Part shown: piece after piece, positions 13,481 through 19,577 of the stretch
Position numbering within the stretch: the first letter of the stretch is position 1
Layout: each line of letters begins with the position of its first letter
Translations under genes and position numbers: made by a program
The notes under the pieces: model-generated
The model's database searches: none
The model's input: only the letters and a program-made list of their open reading frames with translations
Told to the model about the DNA's origin: nothing
From: WANQ01 sp964448055
GTDB taxonomy: Archaea; Thermoproteota; Thermoprotei_A; Sulfolobales; WANQ01
NCBI GenBank assembly: GCA_964448055.1
Contig: CAYUVB010000028.1
Span: 1 to 19,577 of the forward strand
Direction: 5' to 3'
DNA length: 19,577 nucleotides

Positions 13481-14485
13481 CTAAGAGATTTTCTTTAAAA
13501 GTGCGATAAAGAATCCTTCAGTTCCGGTTAAGTATGGGTAAAGTCTTCGAGTATACTTGAACTCCTTTCCAAATTTTATATTCTTATACTCTTCTAGCCC
13601 ATTTACACCAATGGGTAATTGTATTTTTAATATTTTTATATTCTCATTTTTCTCTAGTGCCTTAAATAGTACGTATTCGTTCTCTTCTGGCGCTATACTA
13701 CAAGTACTATATACTATAAATCCTCCAGGTCTTGTTATTCTTATAGCTAAGTTAAGTAGTTCTACTTGAAGCATGTGCATTTTCTTTAAATCAAATATTG
13801 TTCTACTTGTTTTTCTTTCGGGTTTTAAAGGAATTAAGCCCTCGCCTGTACAAGGTGCATCTAGCAGTACTTTGTCGAAATAATTATTGAATTCTTTAAT
13901 TTTTCGTGCATCCATATTTAATACTATCGTATTTTTGACCCCGAGTCTACGTATATTAGATATGAGTGCTTTTATTCTTCTATTATTCTTTTCTATAGCT
14001 ACTACTATACCAGTGTTTTTCATTAATTGAGCTATTTGTGTAGTCTTACCTCCTGGTGCTGCAGCTAGGTCGGCTACTACTTCTTTAGGGCGAGGTGCTA
14101 AGACGTATGGAGGTATCATTGATGCTGGTCCTTGTATGTAGTAGTATCCCCTTAGATATTCATGTAGAGCGCCTATGCTTGTATCGGAGTGTAAGATCCA
14201 GTATCCGTGAAGGGTCCATGGTATTTTTTCTAGTACCACATGCTTAGACCTTAGTATTCTTTCAAGTTCTTTACACTTTATTTTTAAATCGTTGCATCGT
14301 ATGCTTTGTCTTATACCTTTCTCATTACCTTCTAGGAACAACCTAACTTCTTCCCAATCATGTAGAATTTCATAGTATCTTTGAACCATGTATGGTAAAT
14401 ATCCATATTTCTCGGCTAGCTTCTTGGCAGTACTCGTTATCTTTACATTGAATACTATATCATCGTATTGCATTGCCGTCGCCAC
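13481..14485 (-). CDS. NOL1/NOP2/NSUN family RNA m5C methyltransferase
   Basis: The enzyme transfers a methyl group from S-adenosylmethionine to carbon 5 of cytosine in rRNA or tRNA. The SAM-binding motif is ADLAAAPGGKTTQI at 138-151. Motif IV is LLDAPCTGEG with C212, and motif VI is VYSTCSIAPEENE with the catalytic C262. The N-terminal 120 residues form the usual RNA-binding extension. Length is 334 residues. The start is GTG 14485, but a TATA-like TTATATAAG at about 14488-14497 would favour a leaderless start at ATG 14473 (residue 5). It leads the minus-strand run and is divergent from the SAM hydroxide adenosyltransferase gene. The target base cannot be told. Confidence 0.94.
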   Translation of the reverse strand: MATAMQYDDIVFNVKITSTAKKLAEKYGYLPYMVQRYYEILHDWEEVRLFLEGNEKGIRQSIRCNDLKIKCKELERILRSKHVVLEKIPWTLHGYWILHSDTSIGALHEYLRGYYYIQGPASMIPPYVLAPRPKEVVADLAAAPGGKTTQIAQLMKNTGIVVAIEKNNRRIKALISNIRRLGVKNTIVLNMDARKIKEFNNYFDKVLLDAPCTGEGLIPLKPERKTSRTIFDLKKMHMLQVELLNLAIRITRPGGFIVYSTCSIAPEENEYVLFKALEKNENIKILKIQLPIGVNGLEEYKNIKFGKEFKYTRRLYPYLTGTEGFFIALLKKIS

Positions 14486-14548
14486 ATGCTTATATAATTT
14501 AATCTCCTTAGGTAAAGGCTATTTGTAAATCTCACATAAGTTTATAGT

Positions 14549-14562
14549 TATTTTTAATATAA
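14549..14562 (+). promoter_or_regulatory. TATA region of the SAM hydroxide adenosyltransferase operon
   Basis: TTTTTAATATAAT lies about 45-55 bases before the TTG start at 14606. It would place transcription start near 14580, just ahead of the GGAGG ribosome site at 14593-14597. Confidence 0.4.
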
Positions 14563-14605
14563 TTTTGTATGTGATTATGAGTTATTTTCGTTGGAGGATG
14601 GTATT

Positions 14606-15412
14606 TTGAGTACTATAATAGCTTTGATGACCGATTTCGGCTACAAGGATCCTTATGTATCCTTAATGAAGTCTATAATTTACAAGATTAACCCCAAAGT
14701 AAAAATAATTGATTTAACTCACGATATTCCTAGTTTCGATATACATTATGCATCATATATCTTACTAGTTTCCTATAAGTATTTCCCTAGAGGCACAATA
14801 TTTGTTGTAGTAGTTGATCCTGGCGTAGGGGGTAGTCGTAGAGTCCTAATAATAAAAACTAGAAATTATTTATTTGTTGGTCCTGATAATGGTGTACTAT
14901 ATCCTGCAGCAAACGACGATGGTATTGTGGATATAATTAATGTAGTAAATGATAAATTCTTTATCAAACCTACATCTAATACTTTTCATGGTCGAGACAT
15001 TTTTGCACCTGTCGCGGCCTATTTGTCTTTAGGAATTGATTATAAAATATTTGGTAATAGTGTAACCATAGAAGATATTACTAAGTACGAGATAAATATA
15101 CACGAGTTTAACGAGTCAGACAGAACTATATGTGGTCGAGTAATCCACATAGATAAATTTGGTAATATTGTGTTAAACATTAGGTATCGTCAGTACAATC
15201 TTTATAAGCTTTTCACCGAAGCACGAATTAGTATTAATGATAGGAATTTCAAGGTTAAAGTGGGTAAATCATTTAGTAGTGTGGGTAGAGGGGAGCTTGT
15301 ACTATATATTAACAGTTTTAATTTGATGGAACTGGGTATAAACATGAGTAATGCGGCTAAAACCCTAGGTGTAAAAGTAGGTGATAGTGTATGTATAGAG
15401 CTAAGTTCGTAA
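14606..15412 (+). CDS. S-adenosyl-L-methionine hydroxide adenosyltransferase (DUF62)
   Basis: This family hydrolyses S-adenosylmethionine to adenosine and methionine using an activated water. Motifs, numbered from the chosen start, are TDFGYKDPY (9-17), DPGVGG (71-76), GPDNGVL (92-98) and FHGRDIFAP (127-135), all intact. The C-terminal domain follows with a conserved HIDKFGNIVLN. Length is 268 residues. TTG 14606 is chosen because GGAGG at 14593-14597 lies eight bases upstream and relatives begin just before TDFG; an in-frame TTG at 14591 would overlap that site. The gene overlaps the next one by 22 bases and so is translated with it. The biological reason for SAM hydrolysis in archaea is unclear. 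Confidence 0.92.
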   Translation: MSTIIALMTDFGYKDPYVSLMKSIIYKINPKVKIIDLTHDIPSFDIHYASYILLVSYKYFPRGTIFVVVVDPGVGGSRRVLIIKTRNYLFVGPDNGVLYPAANDDGIVDIINVVNDKFFIKPTSNTFHGRDIFAPVAAYLSLGIDYKIFGNSVTIEDITKYEINIHEFNESDRTICGRVIHIDKFGNIVLNIRYRQYNLYKLFTEARISINDRNFKVKVGKSFSSVGRGELVLYINSFNLMELGINMSNAAKTLGVKVGDSVCIELSS

Positions 15413-15924
15413 GAGCGTTGTTTCCAGGTAGGTTTCAACCGCCGCATAAGGGACATGGTCATGCTATTAAGTGGATACTAGAGGAGTTGAGTGATGAGGT
15501 TATAATAGTTATAGGAAGTGCTCAAGAGAGTCATACTTTCCAAAATCCTATGACTGCTGGAGAAAGAGTGTATGCTATTAAGCTAATGCTTAAGGATATG
15601 AATATAGATCTGAATAGAGTATACATAATTCCAGTTCCAGATATATTTATGAATAGGGTATGGCCGCGTTTTGTGGAGGTTTTTTCGCCAAGTTTTGATG
15701 TAGTAGTAACACGTAATCCTCTTGTAAGAGAATTATTTGAAGAACTTGGTTATAAGGTTGTACCTCAACCATTAGTGAATCGTGATACTTACGTTGGCAC
15801 AAAAATACGCAGACTTATGGTTGAGGGTGGTAATTGGGAACAATATCTCACGTCCTCCGTAGCCTCGTATATTAAAGAAATTAGATTAGTAGATAGATTA
15901 AAGTTAACACTAGGTAGTGAGTAG
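15391..15924 (+). CDS. Nicotinamide-nucleotide adenylyltransferase, archaeal type
   Basis: The enzyme joins NMN and ATP to form NAD and pyrophosphate, the last shared step of NAD synthesis. The nucleotidyltransferase signature GRFQPPHKGH is at 13-22. The second motif GTKIRRLM at 136-143 binds the ATP phosphates. Length of 177 residues matches archaeal NadM-type enzymes. ATG 15391 is the only start before the motif, and it lies inside the end of the SAM hydrolase gene (22-base overlap). The RNA cyclase gene follows directly, so three genes form an operon. NMN as substrate is assigned from the family. Confidence 0.95.
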   Translation: MYRAKFVRALFPGRFQPPHKGHGHAIKWILEELSDEVIIVIGSAQESHTFQNPMTAGERVYAIKLMLKDMNIDLNRVYIIPVPDIFMNRVWPRFVEVFSPSFDVVVTRNPLVRELFEELGYKVVPQPLVNRDTYVGTKIRRLMVEGGNWEQYLTSSVASYIKEIRLVDRLKLTLGSE

Positions 15925-15936
15925 GTGTATAACATA

Positions 15937-17013
15937 ATGGATAGTAATTTAGTAGTAATAGATGGTAGTATTGGTGAAGGAGGAGGTCAAATACTTAGAA
16001 CAGCTTTAGCTTTATCAGCTGTACTCATGAAGCCCATAAAAATATTCAATATAAGAGTAAAGCGCAAAAATCCTGGGTTACAGCCTCAACATTTAACAGC
16101 TGTGCGTGCAGTGGCAACTTTAGTTGACGCAGAAGTTAAGGGTGCATATAAGGGGTCAACAGAACTCTTATTCATACCTCGCTTACGTAGATCTGGTTAT
16201 TTTAGGTTTAACATAGGTACTGCAGGAAGCATCACATTGGTTATGCAAGCAACATTACCGGTTATGGCCTTTGCACCAGAAAAAACTTGTATTGAAATAA
16301 TTGGTGGTACAGATGTACCTTGGAGTCCTCCCATTGATTATGTAAGATTTGTCCTTAAATACTTTCTAGATAGAATGGGCTTAAGTTTGCATGTGAGTAT
16401 AAGACGGCGAGGCCATTACCCACGTGGAGGAGGTATAGTAGAATATTGTGTGAAGCCTGTATTTCCATTAAAAAGCATAAATATAATCGAACGTGGGGCC
16501 ATAAAAGCCATTAGAGGCCTTTCACATGCAGTAAGATTACCTAAACACGTTGCACTGAGGCAAGCAGATGCAGCATCTAAGTATTTAGTTGAGAAAGGCT
16601 ATCCTAAGCCCTCAATAGATATAGAGTGGTATGAACCTCATAGAGATAAACATCTTGGTCCAGGTAGCGGAATAGTTGTTTGGGCTTTATGCGAACTCAG
16701 CATACTTGGAGGTGATAGCATAGGGGCACGGGGTAAGCCGGCGGAGAAAGTAGGCATTGAGGCAGCAGCAAAACTTGTAGAAGATCTAAGTACCGGGAAA
16801 GGCTTAGATAGGCATATGAGTGATATGTTAATACCATTTCTAGCACTAGCTAAGGGTACTTCCCATGTAGGAGGTGCTAAATATACTCTCCATGCACATA
16901 CTAATGCGCTAATAGTTTCAAGAATTATAGGAGAAGATATAGTGGAAATCAATGGTGAATTAAATAAACCTTTCGAGATGAGAATAAAGGGTATAGGTTT
17001 CGAACCCACATAG
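15937..17013 (+). CDS. rtcA: RNA 3'-terminal phosphate cyclase
   Basis: RtcA converts RNA 3'-phosphate ends to 2',3'-cyclic phosphates through an adenylated enzyme. Family motifs are GSIGEGGGQILRT near the start, RKNPGLQPQH, NIGTAGSITLVMQATLP and GLSHAVRLPKHVA. The catalytic His is probably the first His of TLHAHTNA (residue 319 from the chosen start). ATG 15937 is preferred because AGGTG lies nine bases before it; GTG 15925 directly after the upstream stop would add four residues. Length of about 358 residues is normal. It ends five bases from the convergent TFB-like gene. Confidence 0.95.
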   Translation: MDSNLVVIDGSIGEGGGQILRTALALSAVLMKPIKIFNIRVKRKNPGLQPQHLTAVRAVATLVDAEVKGAYKGSTELLFIPRLRRSGYFRFNIGTAGSITLVMQATLPVMAFAPEKTCIEIIGGTDVPWSPPIDYVRFVLKYFLDRMGLSLHVSIRRRGHYPRGGGIVEYCVKPVFPLKSINIIERGAIKAIRGLSHAVRLPKHVALRQADAASKYLVEKGYPKPSIDIEWYEPHRDKHLGPGSGIVVWALCELSILGGDSIGARGKPAEKVGIEAAAKLVEDLSTGKGLDRHMSDMLIPFLALAKGTSHVGGAKYTLHAHTNALIVSRIIGEDIVEINGELNKPFEMRIKGIGFEPT

Positions 17014-17018
17014 GATTC

Positions 17019-17672
17019 TTAGAGATAATGTCGTACTTCATAACTATCACTAAGAAGATGTTGAGCAGCTTTTAGCACATATTGACGTTGTCGTATAGTG
17101 GCTAGTAATCTCTTTACATGAGTAACACTTAACGAAGTATTCTTTGCTATCTTATGTAAATTTAAATTACCATCGTTCTCTAAGAGCCCTAATATTATGT
17201 AAGCTAAAGCTATCTTTGCTCTTTCAGTTCTTGAAGCTAATACTGGATCATTGTCTATAATTTTCTTGATAATCTCTCTTATTTTCTCAGGAATATTCTT
17301 GGTTGATGTAATGTATTTATGGCGGAATAACCTTACATGCCCTCTTTTCCCTTCTAAATACTCTTTGAATGCCTCTTCATCAAGAATTATGCTCTTTTTC
17401 TTAAGTTTACGTGTAATTTTATAGTATTCCTTAGTTCTATAAACGAGTTTATGATACATTTTTATTCTTGATTTTATTATGTAGATTTCACTAATTCTGT
17501 ATTTAGTTTTATTATACATTTTTGTATTAAGATTAAGAGTACAGTCTGTACTATATTTTTGTTTTGGCTCTTCATATATGTAATCAATTACTAATCCACA
17601 ATTACAGCATACTACCGTCCCTGCTTTATAATCCCATAATATATTGTCGCTTTTGCATTCAGGGCATCTCAT
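17019..17672 (-). CDS. TFIIB-type zinc ribbon protein, divergent TFB-like factor
   Basis: The first 30 residues form a clear TFIIB zinc ribbon: C3/C6 (CPEC) and C22/C25 in GTVVCCNCGLVID. TFB recruits RNA polymerase, and its ribbon touches the polymerase dock. Here the rest differs. A very basic linker (about 35-115, rich in K, R and Y) replaces the B-finger/linker, followed by a single helical unit (about 120-217) with a helix-turn-helix-like LHKIAKNTSLSVTHVKRLL. Normal TFB has about 300 residues and two cyclin repeats; this has 217 and at most one. It may be a specialised basal factor or a regulator. The ribbon is certain; the function is not known to me. Confidence 0.75.
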   Translation of the reverse strand: MRCPECKSDNILWDYKAGTVVCCNCGLVIDYIYEEPKQKYSTDCTLNLNTKMYNKTKYRISEIYIIKSRIKMYHKLVYRTKEYYKITRKLKKKSIILDEEAFKEYLEGKRGHVRLFRHKYITSTKNIPEKIREIIKKIIDNDPVLASRTERAKIALAYIILGLLENDGNLNLHKIAKNTSLSVTHVKRLLATIRQRQYVLKAAQHLLSDSYEVRHYL

Positions 17673-17844
17673 GGGGACTATACCATGTGGCCTAGCGGTG
17701 GTAATACTATTACTATTGAATCATGTGTTCATAGACATAGAGTCTGTGGGGGGAGGGCGTAAGTATTCTCTCCATTACCTATTTTACTCTAATTTGATTG
17801 CTAAGGAATCAAGAAGTCTAAGCGAATCACCTAATATCAACACA

Positions 17845-17885
17845 TATATATTAATAAGGGTGCTGTATAGTGTAAAGACTTGGTG
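17845..17885 (+). promoter_or_regulatory. Promoter and ribosome site of the second proteasome beta gene
   Basis: A TATA-like TATATTAATAA starts at about 17847, 35-45 bases before ATG 17891. GGTG at 17882-17885 lies five bases before the start codon and fixes it. Confidence 0.45.
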
Positions 17886-17890
17886 TCGCT

Positions 17891-18487
17891 ATGGCATACT
17901 ATGGTGGTGCAACGGCAGTAGGTATAAAATCTAACAGCGGCGTGGTTTTAGCTGCTGAGAGGAGATTTAGTTACGGTGGATATATATTAAGTAAGACGGC
18001 TAGAAAAGTATTCAAAATAACTGATAGAATAGCATTTGCGGGTGCAGGATTAGTAGCGGATATTCAAGCCATGAATAAGATCATCCAAGCAGAAATAAAA
18101 TACTATGAAGTAAGTATGGGAAGACCTATAAGCATAAGATCAGCAGCTAAATTAATATCAAGTATTCTATACTCATACAAATATCTACCAATGCTTTCAG
18201 AGCTCATCATAGGTGGAGTAGACTACGAAGGATACCACCTATACGTAATGGATCCTCTAGGCTCATTAATAGAAGACGATTATGCTGCCGTTGGTAGTGG
18301 TGCACCAATAGCTATAGGCATTATTGAGAACTCTTATAAACCCGATCTCAATCCAGAGCAAATGGTAGAGTTGGCAGTAAGTGCTATAAAAACGGCTATT
18401 TCAAGAGACGCCATGTCGGGAGATGGTATAGATATAATACTAATAACAAGCGAGAAAACGCTTGAGAAGTTTATAAAGATAAGCTAA
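17891..18487 (+). CDS. Proteasome beta subunit, catalytically altered crenarchaeal paralogue
   Basis: The fold and length (198 residues) are those of a proteasome beta subunit: LAGAGLVADIQA-like core, YYEVSMGRPIS, AAVGSGAPIAIGIIE and ISRDAMSGDGIDI. At the active site the usual T1 of G-TTTVG is replaced by A7 in GGATAVG, and D17 is replaced by E23 in LAAERR, while K33 is kept (K39). There is almost no propeptide. A similar ATAIG form is known in one of the two beta subunits of Sulfolobus, so this is the inactive or structural paralogue of crenarchaeal proteasomes. It probably shares rings with the active beta at 11379. ATG 17891 follows a GGTG site. It is divergent from the TFB-like gene. Confidence 0.92.
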   Translation: MAYYGGATAVGIKSNSGVVLAAERRFSYGGYILSKTARKVFKITDRIAFAGAGLVADIQAMNKIIQAEIKYYEVSMGRPISIRSAAKLISSILYSYKYLPMLSELIIGGVDYEGYHLYVMDPLGSLIEDDYAAVGSGAPIAIGIIENSYKPDLNPEQMVELAVSAIKTAISRDAMSGDGIDIILITSEKTLEKFIKIS

Positions 18488-18538
18488 TATGTTAGCAACA
18501 GAAAAATAGATAGACACAAAGATATTCGGTAGTATAAT

Positions 18539-19183
18539 TTGACCATGTTCGATGTTTTTAAAGCAAAGAAATTACAAGCATACTTATCTAAAAAGGTTAT
18601 ACTGAAGGATAATTATAGCGTAATAAACAGGATTGCATGTGTTGATGCATCATATAGTAAAAATATAGTATTTGCTATAGCAGCACTGTTTGACTATCCC
18701 TCATCTAGAATGTTAAAATATGTTGTAGTCAAAGATATTGTAAACATACCGTACGTACCAGGACTGCTTGCATTCAGGGAGGCACCATTTTACATTAAAG
18801 CGCTAAAAAGACTCGGATTGAATAATATAGATTTAATATTGGTTGACGGCCACGGTATAGCTCATCCCAGGAGGCTTGGTATAGCTGCCCATATAGGTGT
18901 GGTTTTGTCTAAACCCACGATAGGTATTGCAAAAAAGAAGTTGTATGGAGAAGTAAAAACTATAAATAATAAAAAATATATTATTGACCCTATAACTAAT
19001 GAAAAATTAGGTATTGTTTTATCAATTAGAAGAAAAGATATATTCATAAGTCCAGGCAATATGATTAGCATAGAGTCAGCGTATAATATAGTTAAAAAAC
19101 TTATTAAAGGCCATAGCTTACCTGAACCATTATATGTAACGGACAAGTTAACTAAGACCATAAAATTTGAGGAAAAGATATAG
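18539..19183 (+). CDS. nfi: Endonuclease V
   Basis: Endonuclease V cuts DNA, and in some organisms RNA, near deaminated adenine (inosine). Motifs and catalytic residues are intact: D36 in CVDASY, the PYVPGLLAFREAP wedge with Y72 and E81, D103 in LVDGHGIAHPRRLG, and the lysine-rich IGIAKKKLYG. The final H-LPEPLYVTD element is also present. The 214-residue length is normal. TTG 18539, with GGT nine bases upstream, or ATG 18545 may be the start. It follows the proteasome beta gene by 51 bases and may be co-transcribed. It repairs hydrolytic deamination, a frequent lesion at high temperature. Confidence 0.95.
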   Translation: MTMFDVFKAKKLQAYLSKKVILKDNYSVINRIACVDASYSKNIVFAIAALFDYPSSRMLKYVVVKDIVNIPYVPGLLAFREAPFYIKALKRLGLNNIDLILVDGHGIAHPRRLGIAAHIGVVLSKPTIGIAKKKLYGEVKTINNKKYIIDPITNEKLGIVLSIRRKDIFISPGNMISIESAYNIVKKLIKGHSLPEPLYVTDKLTKTIKFEEKI

Positions 19184-19257
19184 TAGGCTGACATGTTTTG
19201 CAAGATTATCAAGAAATGTAAATGGTGTTATAGTGTATATGTTTATTGGTTATGGTG

Positions 19258-19334
19258 TGGCGGGCCCGCCGGGATTTGAACCCGGGACCTACGGGTTAAA
19301 AGCCCGCCGCTCTACCAGGCTGAGCTACGGGCCC
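19258..19334 (-). tRNA. tRNA-Lys(TTT), CCA encoded
   Basis: Read on the minus strand, the acceptor GGGCCCG pairs with CGGGCCC, followed by G73 and CCA (19258-19260). The anticodon stem GCGGG/CCCGT encloses CTTTTAA, with anticodon TTT at 19298-19300. The T stem CCGGG/CCCGG is perfect. There is no intron. Confidence 0.96.
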
Positions 19335-19461
19335 TAAGAGCGTTGATATCTTGTCTTGTCAGCCATAGGTACACTTAAGCTAAGAGGATAATAAGCTAAT
19401 ATGGACTATATCGTAATAGATGAGGCTATGTATATTATTAGTATATGGAATTTAGCTTGAT

Positions 19462-19492
19462 TATTTAAATAGTACAGTAAGCCCTATAAAGG
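19462..19492 (+). promoter_or_regulatory. Candidate promoter(s) for the gene at the right edge
   Basis: Two TATA-like elements lie here: TATTTAAATAG at 19462-19472 and CCTATAAAGG at 19483-19492. The second would place transcription start near 19515, ahead of a possible ATG at 19549. Confidence 0.4.
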
Positions 19493-19548
19493 GGGTATAC
19501 TAATCGTGCAAAAGGTATCACGCTTACACACACTATAGGTAAGGATCC

Positions 19549-19577
19549 ATGGTACGTAAGTTTAATGTGTTGGAACA
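19549..19577 (+). CDS. Possible start of a gene cut by the window edge
   Basis: ATG 19549 opens a frame (MVRKFNVLE...) that is still open at the right edge. AAGGATCC directly before it could pair with the 16S tail, and TATA-like elements lie 55-85 bases upstream. Only nine codons are visible, so no product can be named. The 214-base gap between tRNA-Lys and this start holds no other gene that I can see. Confidence 0.35.

Noticed and set aside
17644..17934. Plus-strand 96-residue open frame across the divergent gap
   Set aside because: It overlaps the starts of both the TFB-like and proteasome genes, has no ribosome site and shows no protein-like pattern; the gap is better explained as divergent promoters.
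19395..19456. Possible hairpins (CTAATA/TATTAG and GCTAA/TTAGC) between tRNA-Lys and the right-edge gene
   Set aside because: Arms are short, AT-rich and mutually exclusive, with long loops; expected by chance in this composition.

Overview
The window looks like chromosomal DNA of a hyperthermophilic crenarchaeon, most likely of the Desulfurococcales type. This is inferred from archaeal RadA, an Orc1/Cdc6 initiator, an Sm protein next to eL37, the KH-domain CPSF nuclease aCPSF1/FttA, two proteasome beta subunits (one of the inactive crenarchaeal kind), archaeal NMN adenylyltransferase, NSUN methyltransferase with a NIP7-like protein, tRNA genes that encode CCA, frequent TTG starts with GGTG-type ribosome sites, and TATA boxes placed for short or leaderless transcripts. 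No plasmid or phage hallmark genes, CRISPR array or intact insertion sequence was seen.

Layout. Positions 1-1650 are accessory-like: the C-terminal part of a multi-pass membrane protein, then a minus-strand relic gene broken by stops and frameshifts. Positions 1657-2745 hold a minus-strand operon: an ASCH (PUA-like) protein, a 48-residue zinc ribbon and an unknown 118-residue protein. Positions 2746-3152 carry two candidate C/D box sRNAs in front of radA. Positions 3153-5830 hold radA, a prepilin-peptidase-like membrane protease, a HIT hydrolase, a well-formed C/D box sRNA whose C box overlaps the HIT stop codon, and a small unknown gene. tRNA-Ser(CGA), with an intron, and tRNA-Leu(CAG) follow in tandem. 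Positions 6009-7923 (minus) hold orc1/cdc6 followed by an overlapping DUF99 gene whose frame runs antisense through tRNA-Leu. The gap upstream of orc1 carries an ORB-like motif and an AT-rich block, a candidate replication origin, and then tRNA-Ala(GGC).

From 8167 to 17013 the window is a dense information-processing island: a PUA protein and the divergent Lsm-eL37 pair, then a minus-strand run (read from the right) of NSUN m5C methyltransferase, NIP7-like PUA protein, FKBP isomerase, active proteasome beta and aCPSF1, and a plus-strand run of SAM hydroxide adenosyltransferase, NMN adenylyltransferase and RNA 3'-phosphate cyclase. Positions 17019-19183 hold a TFIIB-ribbon protein of unusual architecture, the second (catalytically altered) proteasome beta subunit and endonuclease V. 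tRNA-Lys(TTT) lies on the minus strand at 19258-19334, and a new gene probably begins at 19549.

Together the genes cover replication initiation, recombination and repair, rRNA/tRNA modification, ribosome assembly, transcription termination and protein turnover. I see no complete new defence or mobile system. The most promising unexplained items are the C/D box sRNAs, the origin-like gap, the divergent TFB-like factor and the ASCH/mini-zinc-ribbon operon.
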